Notes: generated by a model from the letters alone, not told the origin. A stretch of 64,000 nt of DNA from Flavobacteriaceae bacterium PS02293 (GCA_029960045.1 JASCOV010000007.1:62001-126000), one strand, 5' to 3'; counted from the first letter of the stretch, positions 38,224 through 48,149 are shown. Numbers and translations: made by a program.

Positions 38224-40365
38224 ATGAAAAAAAACAAACTATCTGACGACAAACTGGAGCAGTTGAAAGAGCATACAGCTGATAATTCTGATCAGGCTCT
38301 GACTACTAATCAGGGATTAAAAATTAACAACAACCAGGACTCGTTAAAGTCTGGAGAACGAGGACCGAGCTTATTGGAAGATTTCATCTTGAGAGAAAAG
38401 ATCACTCATTTCGATCACGAAAGAATTCCCGAAAGAATCGTACATGCACGTGGTTCCGGAGCACACGGAACATTTAAAATCAATAAAAGTCTGGCAAAAT
38501 ACACAAAAGCAAAATTCTTATCCGAAGAAGGAAAGGAAACGCCTGTTTTTGTGCGCTTTTCTACCGTTGCAGGAAGTGCGGGAAGTACAGATCTTGCGCG
38601 GGATGTAAGAGGCTTCGCCATTAAATTTTATACGGAAGAAGGAAATTATGATCTTGTAGGGAATAATATTCCCGTATTTTTTATTCAGGATGCAATGAAG
38701 TTTCCTGATCTGGTTCACGCGGTAAAGCCAGAACCTGATAATGCCATTCCACAGGCTGCATCTGCACATGATACATTTTGGGATTTTATTTCCTTAATGC
38801 CGGAAAGTATGCATATGATTATGTGGGCCATGAGCGACAGAGCAATCCCGAGAAGTTACAGGATGATGGAAGGATTTGGTGTCCATACCTTCAAATTCAT
38901 TAACGATAAAGGAAAAATGCACTTTGTCAAATTTCATTTCAAACCAAAATTAGGTGTTCATTCTGTGGCATGGGATGAAGCTACAAAGATTTCAGGCAAA
39001 GATTCTGATTTTCATAGAAGAGACCTTTGGGAAGCCATAGAAAATGGTGCTTTTCCTGAATGGGATTTCGGTGTCCAGATCATTCCGGAGGAAGATGAAC
39101 ACAAATTTGATTTCGACCTGTTAGATCCTACAAAACTGGTTCCTGAAGAAGAAGTTCCTGTTGAATTGGTCGGAACTTTAACGCTTAACAGAAATCCGGA
39201 TAACTTTTTCGCAGAAACAGAACAGATAGCGTTCCATCCTGGCCATTTGGTTCCAGGAATTGATTTTACCAATGACCCTCTGCTGCAAGGAAGATTATTT
39301 TCATACACTGATACGCAGTTGTCCAGATTGGGTTCTCCGAATTTCCACGAGATCCCTATTAACAGATCCATTAATACGGTTCATAATAATCAGCGTGACG
39401 GACATATGCGCCAACAGATCGTGAAAGGAAAAGTCAGCTATGAGCCAAACTCTATCGGCGGCGGCTGTCCTTTTCAGGCAATGTGGAAAGATGGTGGTTT
39501 TACATCACAAGAGGAAAGAGTCGATGGAAAGAAAATACGAGCGAGAAGCCAAAGTTTTGTAGATCATTATTCCCAGGCAAAATTATTTTATAATAGCCAA
39601 TCGGAACCTGAAAAGATACACCTTCAAAATGCATTGATTTTTGAATTGTCAAAAGTTACAATTCCTGCAATCCGTGAAAGAGTGGTTGGGCAATTGGCTT
39701 TTATCAATAAAGATTTAGCGGCGTTGGTTGCTAAAAAAGTTGGCGTTGATGTGACTAAGCTAAAACAACCCAACGGAAGCATTCCAGCTGATACAGATCC
39801 GAAAACTTTACAAAGTCCTGAAAAAGAACCTTCAACAAAAAGTTCTGATGCTTTAAGCATGAAAAATACGGTTAAGGATACTATAAAAAGCCGTGTTATC
39901 GGTTTTATTATGGAAAACGGAGTGAATGCAAAAGATGTAAACACGTTGAAATCAAAACTCGAAAAAGAAGGAGCTGTGGTACAGATTATTGCAGGAAGTC
40001 TGGCGCCTTTAAAGGCAGATGACGGAACTGTTTTTGAGCCAAAACATTCACTTACAAGTACAGCCAGCGTTTGTTTTGATGCATTGTATTTTGCAAGCGG
40101 TAAAAAATCTGCAGACAATTTATTGAATGAAGACAACAAACCTGGAACGCTTCTTTTTGTAAATGAAGCATACAAGCATTGCAAAGCAATCTATTTTGGA
40201 AAAGACACAGATGAAATTTACAATGCAAGCAACGTTAAAAGTAAAAAACACAAAGATCCTGCAATTGTGACTTCAGACAATGATAATACTGATGATGCTT
40301 TCATTAAAGCTATAGCCAATCACCGCGTTTGGGAACTAGAGAAGGATAGAAATAACCCGGCATAA
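38224..40365 (+). CDS. katE: Large-subunit (clade II) catalase HPII type
   Basis: A 713-residue haem catalase decomposing hydrogen peroxide in the cytoplasm. Catalytic His in VHARGSGAHGTF and Asn in YDLVGNNIPVFF; the proximal haem ligand Tyr in GRLFSYTDTQLSRLG. A C-terminal class I glutamine amidotransferase-like/flavodoxin-like domain (about residues 550-700, RVIGFIMENGVNAKDV) is typical of large-subunit catalases (about 700-750 residues). The leader has a hairpin and mini-ORF. The zinc alcohol dehydrogenase gene follows by 27 bases, probably in the same transcript. Confidence 0.95.
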   Translation: MKKNKLSDDKLEQLKEHTADNSDQALTTNQGLKINNNQDSLKSGERGPSLLEDFILREKITHFDHERIPERIVHARGSGAHGTFKINKSLAKYTKAKFLSEEGKETPVFVRFSTVAGSAGSTDLARDVRGFAIKFYTEEGNYDLVGNNIPVFFIQDAMKFPDLVHAVKPEPDNAIPQAASAHDTFWDFISLMPESMHMIMWAMSDRAIPRSYRMMEGFGVHTFKFINDKGKMHFVKFHFKPKLGVHSVAWDEATKISGKDSDFHRRDLWEAIENGAFPEWDFGVQIIPEEDEHKFDFDLLDPTKLVPEEEVPVELVGTLTLNRNPDNFFAETEQIAFHPGHLVPGIDFTNDPLLQGRLFSYTDTQLSRLGSPNFHEIPINRSINTVHNNQRDGHMRQQIVKGKVSYEPNSIGGGCPFQAMWKDGGFTSQEERVDGKKIRARSQSFVDHYSQAKLFYNSQSEPEKIHLQNALIFELSKVTIPAIRERVVGQLAFINKDLAALVAKKVGVDVTKLKQPNGSIPADTDPKTLQSPEKEPSTKSSDALSMKNTVKDTIKSRVIGFIMENGVNAKDVNTLKSKLEKEGAVVQIIAGSLAPLKADDGTVFEPKHSLTSTASVCFDALYFASGKKSADNLLNEDNKPGTLLFVNEAYKHCKAIYFGKDTDEIYNASNVKSKKHKDPAIVTSDNDNTDDAFIKAIANHRVWELEKDRNNPA

Positions 40366-40392
40366 GACATCTAATCACAAAATATTAAAGTT

Positions 40393-41559
40393 ATGAAAGC
40401 AGCAGTTTTTCACGCACCGGGTAAAATTACCTGTGACACAGTTGAAGATCCGAGAATCGAAGATCAAAATGACATTATACTCAAAGTAACATCGACAGCG
40501 ATCTGCGGCAGCGATCTCCATATGTATTCAGGAGGAATGCCACAATTAAAACCAATGGTTATGGGGCATGAATTTATGGGAATAATAGAAGATGTCGGAA
40601 AGAATATTACCCATCTAAAAGTGGGAGATAGGGTCGTAGTACCCTTTCCAATAGCTTGCGGTGGATGTTATTTCTGTGAGCATGATCTTCCGGGAGCATG
40701 TGAAAACAGCAATCCCGACCATTATGGTCCGGAAGGTGGAATCCTGACGGAAAAAGGTGGCGGAATGTTTGGATACACAGATCTGTATGGAGGTTATAGC
40801 GGGGGACAAGCTCAATATGTAAGAGTACCTTATGCTAATTTTGGCCCTAGGAAAGTACCCGAAAATTTAACTGATGAACAGGTGTTATTCTTGACGGATA
40901 TTTTCCCAACCGGTTATACAGGAGTAATGTGGGGTGATCTGAAAGGAGGAGAAACTGTTGCAGTCTTTGGAGCAGGACCAGTAGGATCGATGTCCGTTAA
41001 AAGTGCGATCCTTCACAATGCCAGGAAAGTCATTGTAATTGACACGTTACAGTATAGGCTCGATCAGATCAAAAGACTAACTGGCTGCGAAACGATTCTA
41101 TGGGAAAGCGCAGAGCAGACGGTTGAAGAAATCAGAAATCTGACGGATGGCAGAGGTGCAGATCTATGTATTGATGCCGTCGGTTTTGAACCAGAACGGA
41201 ACCTATTAGATAAAGCGAAAGCCGTTTTAAATTTTGAAAAAGGCTCCATTAAAGTTTTAGAAGCTTGCATGAGTGGTGTTCGAAGAGGAGGCTTTGTTTC
41301 TGTGTTAGGAGTTTATCCTGTGAGTTATGATAATTTCAAGTTGGGTCAGATCTTTGATAAGGGAATAACTATCAAGGCTGGACAATCGCCAGTTCACGCT
41401 ATTATAGATAAACTACTAAAATATGTGGAAACAGGCCAGGTAAAATTGGATGATATTATTACACATAAGTTAAGTTTGGGCGATGTAGCCAAAGGTTACG
41501 AAATTTTTCATAAAAAAGAAGATGGATGTGTTAAAGTAGTTCTGGATCCCTGGATTTAA
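40393..41559 (+). CDS. Zinc-dependent alcohol/formaldehyde-type dehydrogenase
   Basis: A 388-residue MDR-family oxidoreductase. Catalytic zinc ligands lie in AICGSDLH and MGHEF. The structural zinc site has four cysteines in CGGCYFCEHDLPGAC. The Rossmann fold is GAGPVGSMSVKSAI, and GADLCIDAVGFE follows. The long insertion resembles the glutathione-independent formaldehyde dehydrogenase subgroup. The exact substrate is uncertain. It follows katE by 27 bases, suggesting aldehyde detoxification under oxidative stress. A bidirectional terminator lies after it. Confidence 0.9.
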   Translation: MKAAVFHAPGKITCDTVEDPRIEDQNDIILKVTSTAICGSDLHMYSGGMPQLKPMVMGHEFMGIIEDVGKNITHLKVGDRVVVPFPIACGGCYFCEHDLPGACENSNPDHYGPEGGILTEKGGGMFGYTDLYGGYSGGQAQYVRVPYANFGPRKVPENLTDEQVLFLTDIFPTGYTGVMWGDLKGGETVAVFGAGPVGSMSVKSAILHNARKVIVIDTLQYRLDQIKRLTGCETILWESAEQTVEEIRNLTDGRGADLCIDAVGFEPERNLLDKAKAVLNFEKGSIKVLEACMSGVRRGGFVSVLGVYPVSYDNFKLGQIFDKGITIKAGQSPVHAIIDKLLKYVETGQVKLDDIITHKLSLGDVAKGYEIFHKKEDGCVKVVLDPWI

Positions 41560-41568
41560 AATATTAGA

Positions 41569-41597
41569 AGAAAGACCATCACAATGATGGTCTTTCT
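41569..41597. terminator. Bidirectional terminator between convergent genes
   Basis: AGAAAGACCATCA (41569-41581) pairs perfectly over 13 bases with TGATGGTCTTTCT (41585-41597) around CAA. The T-runs on either side are weak, but its place between two converging genes fits termination from both sides. Confidence 0.7.
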
Positions 41598-41623
41598 AAT
41601 TATAGTATCAATTTTAAATTGAA

Positions 41624-42084
41624 CTACGAATTAATATTGTCATATATTCCTTGGAATTGATGACTGGAATCTTTGATTTTTTTGAGTTGTTCAGAAATGA
41701 CTTCAGAACTTTCAGGATCAAGATCACCGCTGTCCAATGCCTCCTGATAAGATTGTATCGCAGCCTTCTCACCGAAAATAACATTCTGTAATGTCGATTC
41801 TTCTAAATGACTGACAATGACTGAATTTTTAATATCAATCCACGCTCTGTGAAGGCTTCCAGACAAAGAAGCTGAATCATTAGGATTACCTCCTAAAGAA
41901 GTGATCAGATTAATGATCTCATTCTTCATTATTTTACTTTGGGTAGTAATATGCTCATATTGATCCTTAAGTTGATGGTTCTTCTCCCATACCACTTGCC
42001 TTCAACCTTTTCAAAACCCTCCAAACGGTCATTAATGATATGAAGAAGATTATTTAAAATTGAAATTATTTTTGAATTTTCCAT
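41624..42084 (-). pseudogene. PA2169/DUF2383 four-helix-bundle protein, frameshifted
   Basis: The N-terminal part (MENSKIISILNNLLHIINDR, then LEGFEKVEGK; ATG at 42084) and the C-terminal part (VWEKNHQLKDQYEHITTQSK onward, to stop 41624) are in different minus-strand frames joined near 41990-41999. Joined, they give a protein of about 153 residues matching the PA2169 family (usual length about 150). Members are ferritin-like helical bundles found with stress genes; their function is not known. One base seems missing. It may be a true pseudogene or a sequencing error. Confidence 0.8.
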
Positions 42085-42250
42085 TATATCTTGATTTATT
42101 TCAAAAATTGAAATAACAATTATAATGGCCAATTTTTTAATTTTTAAATTATTGATATGCTAGGTTTTAACCATAAAAACATTCAGCTGACAAAAACCTA
42201 TTTGGCTTAAAAATGGTTAAATAGATTTTATCAACTTTAAACTATTTCTA

Positions 42251-43528
42251 ATGCAGAATGACAACAATATTATCATTATAGGAGGTGGATTTGCTGGTGT
42301 AGAACTGGCAGAACGTTTATTAAGATCCAATCAAAAAGAACATATTATATTGGTAGATAAAAATAATTACAATTTTTTTCCGCCGTTACTTTATCAGGTA
42401 GCTACAGGTTTTTTAGATGTTTCAAACATCAGTTATCCGTTCAGAAAACATTTTAGAGATCATTCTGATTTCACTTTTAGAATGGGGGAACTTGTAGAAA
42501 TCAAACCGAACGAAAACAAAGTGGTACTTAATAATGGTGAACTTTCCTATTCTACATTAATACTGGCTACAGGAACGGTTTCCAACTATTTTGGAAATGA
42601 GAATATCAAAAAAAATGCGCTTCCGATGAAAACCATTTCTGATGCCATCAATCTGAAAAATATACTTCTGGAAAGGTTGGAAAGAGCATCCCGTACATCT
42701 AGTCCCGAAGAGAAAAAAAAGCTTACGACATTTGTTGTAGCAGGAGGAGGCCCGACAGGCGTCGAGATTGCTGGGATGTTGAGCGAACTTAGAAAGAATA
42801 TACTCTTCAAAGATTATCCTGAGTTGAAAGATGTTTTATTTGAAATATATCTCTTGGATGGACTTCCGACAATATTGGCACCAATGAGCAAAGCATCTCA
42901 AAAATATGCCACTGACTCTCTGAAAACAATGGGAGTTATTATAAAGCTGGCGCAAAATGTAAAAGATTATTTTGACGAAGTTGTTATTTTAGCGGACGGT
43001 ACGAAGATTGAAACTGCAAATCTCATTTGGACTGCCGGTGTAACAGCAGAGATTTTTAAGGGTCTTCCGGAGAATTCTTATGGTAAAGGCAAACGATTGA
43101 TAACAGATGGATTTAATAGGGTACAAGGCCAAAATAATATCTATGCAATTGGTGATACGAGTATAATGACAACGGATCCGGCATTTCCGCAAGGACATCC
43201 TCAATTGGCACAGGTCGCGATTCAGCAGGCTAAGCTTCTTTCATCTAATATAATAGCCGTACAAAAAAATCAGGAGCAAAAAACATTTGTTTACAATGAT
43301 AAAGGTTCTATGGCAATTATAAGAAGAAACAGAGCTGTTGCAGACCTCAATGGACCTATCAAACATTTTAATGGATTCATCGCCTGGCTGGTATGGATCT
43401 TCATCCACCTAATGTCACTAATGAATGTAAGAAACAAAATAACGACCTTTCTGAACTGGTTAAATTCTTATGCTACTAAAGATCAACCTTTGAGAATGAT
43501 CATCGATCCGTCAAAGAAGAATATATAA
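42251..43528 (+). CDS. ndh: Type II NADH dehydrogenase (NDH-2)
   Basis: A 425-residue FAD protein oxidising NADH and reducing quinone at the inner membrane without proton pumping. FAD-binding GGGFAGVELAERLL, NADH-binding VVAGGGPTGVEIAGML, the TLILATGTVSNYFG segment and NIYAIGD are typical. The C-terminal amphipathic/hydrophobic stretch (FNGFIAWLVWIFIHLMSLMNVRNK) is the membrane anchor. Monocistronic. Its upstream 29 bases resemble a segment before katE (25 of 29 identical), so shared regulation is possible. Confidence 0.93.
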   Translation: MQNDNNIIIIGGGFAGVELAERLLRSNQKEHIILVDKNNYNFFPPLLYQVATGFLDVSNISYPFRKHFRDHSDFTFRMGELVEIKPNENKVVLNNGELSYSTLILATGTVSNYFGNENIKKNALPMKTISDAINLKNILLERLERASRTSSPEEKKKLTTFVVAGGGPTGVEIAGMLSELRKNILFKDYPELKDVLFEIYLLDGLPTILAPMSKASQKYATDSLKTMGVIIKLAQNVKDYFDEVVILADGTKIETANLIWTAGVTAEIFKGLPENSYGKGKRLITDGFNRVQGQNNIYAIGDTSIMTTDPAFPQGHPQLAQVAIQQAKLLSSNIIAVQKNQEQKTFVYNDKGSMAIIRRNRAVADLNGPIKHFNGFIAWLVWIFIHLMSLMNVRNKITTFLNWLNSYATKDQPLRMIIDPSKKNI

Positions 43529-44022
43529 GAACTAACAAATATAGAAGCCAAGAGAATCTTAGTAATTGCTAATAAGTATTATTTACGAAAAATTATTTTT
43601 TGGGTGTTTCGAACCTAAATTTATTAAAGAAATGAAAAAATGCTAATCTGGCTTTTCTGGAATCAAAAACAAAAAAAATGGCTCAATTTAGATTAAATTG
43701 GAGCCATTTGGTTGTTAGTGAACTTGACAGGACTCTATTCAAACCAACTATTGATTGATATTGAGAAAGTTATCGATGTTTTTAATCATATCTAAAATGA
43801 TTATGTGAAGTTATATTTGTCACGTAGAAAACTGGATGATTTTATTTGATGGATTGTGTTAAACCTACTAATATTTATGTTATTGCATATCGATATTACT
43901 TTATTTGCCTCATGTGAATATAAGTTGCATTGTCTGTTAAAATAAATATTTCAAATTTTGATTTACCCATTTTTTTAAAACTAAATCATTTTTTTATGTA
44001 ACATAAGCCATTCTATTAAGAG
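43529..44022. other. Intergenic region with an orphan hairpin
   Basis: About 490 bases between ndh and the Mla genes. Apart from the hairpin at 43676-43709 and the promoter box at 44023, no gene or RNA gene was recognised on either strand. Confidence 0.5.
43676..43709 (-). terminator. Strong hairpin, terminator-like on the minus strand
   Basis: AAATGGCTCAATTTA pairs with TAAATTGGAGCCATTT with one bulged base and a 2-base loop. On the minus strand the stem is followed by T8; on the plus strand by GG. It should therefore stop leftward transcription, yet no minus-strand gene was found to its right. Confidence 0.6.
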
Positions 44023-44030
44023 TACATTTG
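44023..44030 (+). promoter_or_regulatory. -7 box for the mlaEFD operon
   Basis: TACATTTG matches TAnnTTTG exactly and lies 17 bases before the ATG at 44048. No clear TTG at 19 bases upstream. Confidence 0.45.
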
Positions 44031-44047
44031 AGGAAGAACTAAACTTT

Positions 44048-44830
44048 ATGTTTAAAACTTTTCTTTCATCGTCCTCTATAAAATCTTACATCTCTGAAGT
44101 GGGAGATATAGGTCTATTTGCCGGACGTTTTTTTCGTGAAGTTTTCGTACCGCCCTTTGAATTTAAAGAACTAATTCGCCAATGTTACAATATTGGCAAC
44201 CGTTCATTGCTCTTGGTCATGGTTACAGGATTTATATTAGGTTTGGTCTTTACCCTGCAATCTCGTCCGACATTGGAGCAATTCGGTGCTGAATCCTGGA
44301 TTCCATCGATGATCAGTATATCGATCATCCGTGAAATTGGACCCGTGATCATCGCCCTGATCTGTGCCGGCAGAGTAGGTTCGGGGATTGGAGCAGAATT
44401 AGGTTCCATGCGAGTGACAGAGCAGATTGATGCGATGGAAGTTTCCGGTACCAATCCATTCAAATATTTGGTTGTCACACGGATCGTTGCCAGCACATTG
44501 ATGCTTCCGCTTTTGATCATCGTAGGTGACAGCATTTCGCTTGTAGGCTCGGCGATTGTTGAAAATTTAAAGTCTGATGTTTCATTCACACTTTATTTTA
44601 ATAAGGTTTTTACTTCTATAAAATTTGGTGATATTATTCCTGCGACTATCAAGTCAATCTTTTTTGGTTTTGCCATCGGTTTAATAGGCTGTTATAAGGG
44701 TTATAATTGTGAGAAAGGAACTGTAGGGGTAGGCGATGCATCCAACGCTGCTGTGGTGTATACCTCAATGTTGATCTTTATCATAGATTTCATAGCCGTA
44801 TTTGTAACCGATATTATTTTTAATGTATAA
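44048..44830 (+). CDS. mlaE: MlaE-family phospholipid ABC transporter permease
   Basis: A 260-residue inner membrane permease. Hallmarks are the N-terminal amphipathic helix, about five membrane helices, and the conserved EIGPVIIALICAGRVGSGIGAELGSMRVTEQIDAM stretch around residues 95-130. Together with the next two genes it forms an MCE transporter that moves phospholipids between membranes. The stop shares one base with the next start (TAATGG). Confidence 0.93.
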   Translation: MFKTFLSSSSIKSYISEVGDIGLFAGRFFREVFVPPFEFKELIRQCYNIGNRSLLLVMVTGFILGLVFTLQSRPTLEQFGAESWIPSMISISIIREIGPVIIALICAGRVGSGIGAELGSMRVTEQIDAMEVSGTNPFKYLVVTRIVASTLMLPLLIIVGDSISLVGSAIVENLKSDVSFTLYFNKVFTSIKFGDIIPATIKSIFFGFAIGLIGCYKGYNCEKGTVGVGDASNAAVVYTSMLIFIIDFIAVFVTDIIFNV

Positions 44831-45582
44831 TGGAAACAGATCATAACATACAGGCGGTTTTAGAACTTAAAAATATCACTAAAAATTTTGGTGAGAACCA
44901 TGTTTTGAAGGGGTTTAATCTAAAACTACTGGAGGGTGAAAGTTTGGTGATCATGGGAAAATCCGGCTCCGGAAAATCAGTCATGGTAAAATGTCTTGTT
45001 GGTTTAATAAAACCGGATGGGGGAACCATTACGATCAAAGGGGAGGATATTACAAAAATGGGGCAAAGGGAACTGGATATATTAAGAACGGAAATCGGCT
45101 TTCTTTTTCAGGGAAGTGCTTTGTATGATTCAATGACTGTTCGGGAAAATTTAGAGTTTCCTCTTAGACGTAATATCGATAAAATTAAGAATTTCACAGG
45201 GACTGAAGTTTTAGTCAAAGAAGCTTTAAAAGATGTTGGTCTTTCACAAACCATCGACCTGATGCCTTCTGAACTTTCAGGCGGAATGCAAAGAAGGGTT
45301 GCATTGGCGAGGGCTCTAATCCTGAAGCCTAAAATCATGATCTATGATGAACCAACAACAGGTTTAGATCCGATCACTTCAAAAGAAATTATAGAATTAT
45401 TGCGAAGTATTCAACTAAAGTACAAAACATCGTCTATCATTATTACCCATGATGTGGATTGCGCAAGAGTGATCTCAAGCCGAATGATCCTTTTGGTAGA
45501 CGGTACAAATTATGCCGAAGGAACTTTTCAGGAACTATCAAATTCTGACGATCCTCAGGTAAAGGCATTCTTTAAAAATTAA
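44830..45582 (+). CDS. mlaF: MlaF-family ABC transporter ATPase
   Basis: A 250-residue ATPase with Walker A (GKSGSGKS), Q-loop (GFLFQGSALYDSMTV), signature (LSGGMQRRVALARAL), Walker B (KIMIYDEPTTGLDP) and H-loop (IITHD). It powers the MCE complex. It overlaps the permease by one base and precedes the MCE protein by 4 bases, a tight operon. Confidence 0.94.
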   Translation: METDHNIQAVLELKNITKNFGENHVLKGFNLKLLEGESLVIMGKSGSGKSVMVKCLVGLIKPDGGTITIKGEDITKMGQRELDILRTEIGFLFQGSALYDSMTVRENLEFPLRRNIDKIKNFTGTEVLVKEALKDVGLSQTIDLMPSELSGGMQRRVALARALILKPKIMIYDEPTTGLDPITSKEIIELLRSIQLKYKTSSIIITHDVDCARVISSRMILLVDGTNYAEGTFQELSNSDDPQVKAFFKN

Positions 45583-45586
45583 TATT

Positions 45587-46576
45587 ATGGAAAACGCTAC
45601 CTCAAAAAAAATAAGTGTCGGTATTTTTATTATCGTTGGAACCATACTTCTGATTACAGCACTTTATTCCGTAGGGAAAAGACAGCATCTTTTCAGCAAG
45701 AATATTCAGTTGTATGCTATTTTTACAGATGTAAGCGGTTTGCAGGTTGGCAACAATGTCCGCTATTCCGGTGTCGATGTGGGAACTGTTGGCAAAATAC
45801 AGATGACAGCGGAAGGTAAAATAACGGTAGAAATGTCCGTAGATGAAAAGGCTGCCAAATTCATCAAAAAAAATGCAGTGGCAAGCATTGCCTCGGATGG
45901 CTTGGTAGGGAGTATGGTTGTCAACATTATACCCGGAGAAAACAAAATTGGTAAAATGGTCGTTTCAGGAGACTACATCCAGGTGAAGACAAAAGTCACT
46001 ATTGATGAAATTATGGAGACTTTTAGCAAAACCAACGAAAGTGCTGTTTTGATCACTGCTGATCTTGCTAAAATTACCCATAAGATTGTTGAAGGAAAAG
46101 GTTCATTGGGTGCCATATTAAGTGATACTTTGCTTGAAAATGATCTGCGTTATTCCGTATCCGGAATGAAGAGAACGGCAGAAGGTGCTTCTAATGCTGT
46201 GGCTAAAGTCAATGCTATCATTTCTAAAATAAACTACGACGAAAGTGCAGCAGCAGTTCTTCTAAGTGATCCGAAATCCCGCGCACAAATTCAAAATGTT
46301 TTTTCTAATTTGGAAAAATCCAGTAAAGACATCAACAAGATCTCTCAAAGTTTGGACGATTATGTCGATGAGATCAAGTCTGGAAAAGGTTCTTTAAATT
46401 ATATAACAAAAGATGAAACATTGGTGAAAAATATCGATTCGACGATCATCAGTGTAAAAGGAGCTGCGGAAAAATTAAATGAAAATATGGAAGCATTAAA
46501 ACATAATTTTCTATTCCGTGGTTATTTCAGAAAAGCAGAACGCAAGCAGGAAAAAGAACTCAAGAAAAAGAAATAA
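45587..46576 (+). CDS. mlaD: MlaD/MCE-domain substrate-binding protein
   Basis: A 329-residue protein with one N-terminal membrane helix (VGIFIIVGTILLITALYSVG). An MCE domain follows at about residues 38-115 (LYAIFTDVSGLQVGNNVRYSGVDVGTVGKI), then a long helical region to a lysine-rich end. It would form the hexameric periplasmic ring of the transporter. No mlaA, mlaB or mlaC genes are adjacent, as is usual in Bacteroidota. Confidence 0.92.
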   Translation: MENATSKKISVGIFIIVGTILLITALYSVGKRQHLFSKNIQLYAIFTDVSGLQVGNNVRYSGVDVGTVGKIQMTAEGKITVEMSVDEKAAKFIKKNAVASIASDGLVGSMVVNIIPGENKIGKMVVSGDYIQVKTKVTIDEIMETFSKTNESAVLITADLAKITHKIVEGKGSLGAILSDTLLENDLRYSVSGMKRTAEGASNAVAKVNAIISKINYDESAAAVLLSDPKSRAQIQNVFSNLEKSSKDINKISQSLDDYVDEIKSGKGSLNYITKDETLVKNIDSTIISVKGAAEKLNENMEALKHNFLFRGYFRKAERKQEKELKKKK

Positions 46577-46596
46577 AACCATAATCGCTAATTCTT

Positions 46597-46636
46597 AACT
46601 CTATCTTTCATCTAAATGAATAATAGAGTTTTTTTT
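46597..46636 (+). terminator. Rho-independent terminator of the mla operon
   Basis: AACTCTAT (46597-46604) pairs with ATAGAGTT (46623-46630), with an inner TTCAT/ATGAA stem, followed by T6. It lies 20 bases after the mlaD stop. Confidence 0.88.
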
Positions 46637-46979
46637 GGTGATCTTCTTCCAAATTAATCAGATCCTATACCGAACCGTTTTTTTAATCGACATGTCTTTG
46701 TCAGAAAATTCATCGCACTCAACTTACAACATATTTTCCAGACATCTGCTGGATCTGCTTCTCTAATATCAACGGCTTTTCAAAAGTGAGAATGATGTAA
46801 GTTATACATCCTATTGTACAACTGTTCCGATGTATTGATACCTACCTTTACTATAAAGGGATTTATGTATTGCTATTCTAAGTTTTCATTTCATACCAAT
46901 ACGGTTTGAATAACGGAATGATAAAAAAGATATATTACTGATTGTAGCAGATTTAAATGTTTTTTTAAACTATCATATA
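46637..46979. other. Intergenic region before ackA
   Basis: 343 AT-rich bases that should hold the promoter of the carbon operon. No exact TTG-N19-TAnnTTTG pair, RNA gene or remnant was recognised. Confidence 0.5.
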
Positions 46980-48149
46980 ATGGTATTAACGATAAACGGC
47001 GGCTCATCCAGCATCAAGTTTTCTGTGTATAGAATCCAAAATCCTCTTGAGCTTTTTCTTTCCGGAAGCATCGAAAATATTGGAACTGATAAATCCCGAT
47101 TAACCATTACAAATCGTGACCAACAAAAAAACAGTACCGAGATCGAAGCGATAGATCATGGTCAGGCTGCAGATTATTTGTCTCACTGGTTGGAAAGGTA
47201 TCAGGATATTGCCTCGATCCAGGCAATAGGGCACAGGATTGTTTTTGGAATGGAGCATGTCCAACCGGAAATTATCACAGATGAATTTTTAAAAGAATTA
47301 AAGAGTATGACTGCCTTCGATCCTGATCATCTGCCTGAAGAGATCAAATTAATAGAGGTATTTAAGAAAAGTTATCCCACGATAAAGCAAATTGCATGTT
47401 TTGATACAGCATTTCATACCTCGATGCCAATGGTTGCCCAATTGCTATCCCTTCCACGCCGATATTTTGAGAGAGGTATCCGCCGCTATGGTTTTCACGG
47501 CCTTTCCTACACCTATTTGGTGGAAGAGCTTGAAAGGATTACAGGAAAAGGAACCGCAGAAGGAAAAATAATTTTAGCCCATTTAGGCAGCGGTGCCAGC
47601 TTAGCAGCAATAAAAAACGGTAAATGTTTAGACACCACCATGGGCTTTACACCGACATCGGGATTACCAATGGGAACGAGAACGGGCGATCTGGATCCGG
47701 GAGTTATCAGGTATCTTATGCAGGAAGAAAATATTGACCCTAATGCTTTCAACCGTCTGATCAATCACGAATCAGGTCTTTTGGGATTATCCGAAACAAG
47801 TTCTGATATGCGTGAACTGCTTCAAATTGAAACCAATGATCACCGCGCATCCGAAGCAATTGATCTTTTTTGCTATCAGACAAAGAAATGGATAGGCGCT
47901 TTTACTGCCGCACTTGATGGCTTGGATACATTGGTTTTTTCTGGTGGTATTGGTGAAAATTGCTACCAGGTGAGAGATCGGATCTGTGAAGGGTTAAAGT
48001 TTCTCGGAATCGAAATCGATGAGATGAAAAACAGGCATAATCAAACCATCATTTCTACAGACCAAAGCAGCGTTAAAGTCTATGTTATTACAACCAATGA
48101 AGAAATAATAATAGCAAGACTGGTCATCAGTCTATTGAAATTAAATTAA
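46980..48149 (+). CDS. ackA: Acetate kinase
   Basis: A 389-residue ASKHA-fold kinase converting acetyl phosphate and ADP to acetate and ATP. Signatures are TINGGSSSIKFSVY at the N-terminus (usually NCGSSS), FDTAFH, RRYGFHGLSY, HLGSGASLAAIKNGKCLDTTMGFTP, GTRTGDLDPG and FSGGIGEN. The phosphoketolase gene follows by 9 bases, and its acetyl phosphate is the likely substrate. There is no phosphotransacetylase next to it, which supports the phosphoketolase link. Confidence 0.94.
   Translation: MVLTINGGSSSIKFSVYRIQNPLELFLSGSIENIGTDKSRLTITNRDQQKNSTEIEAIDHGQAADYLSHWLERYQDIASIQAIGHRIVFGMEHVQPEIITDEFLKELKSMTAFDPDHLPEEIKLIEVFKKSYPTIKQIACFDTAFHTSMPMVAQLLSLPRRYFERGIRRYGFHGLSYTYLVEELERITGKGTAEGKIILAHLGSGASLAAIKNGKCLDTTMGFTPTSGLPMGTRTGDLDPGVIRYLMQEENIDPNAFNRLINHESGLLGLSETSSDMRELLQIETNDHRASEAIDLFCYQTKKWIGAFTAALDGLDTLVFSGGIGENCYQVRDRICEGLKFLGIEIDEMKNRHNQTIISTDQSSVKVYVITTNEEIIIARLVISLLKLN

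Noticed and set aside
46955..46982. TTTAAACTAT box before ackA as a member of the katE/ndh motif
   Set aside because: Only the AT-rich core matches; such strings are expected by chance in this low-GC DNA.
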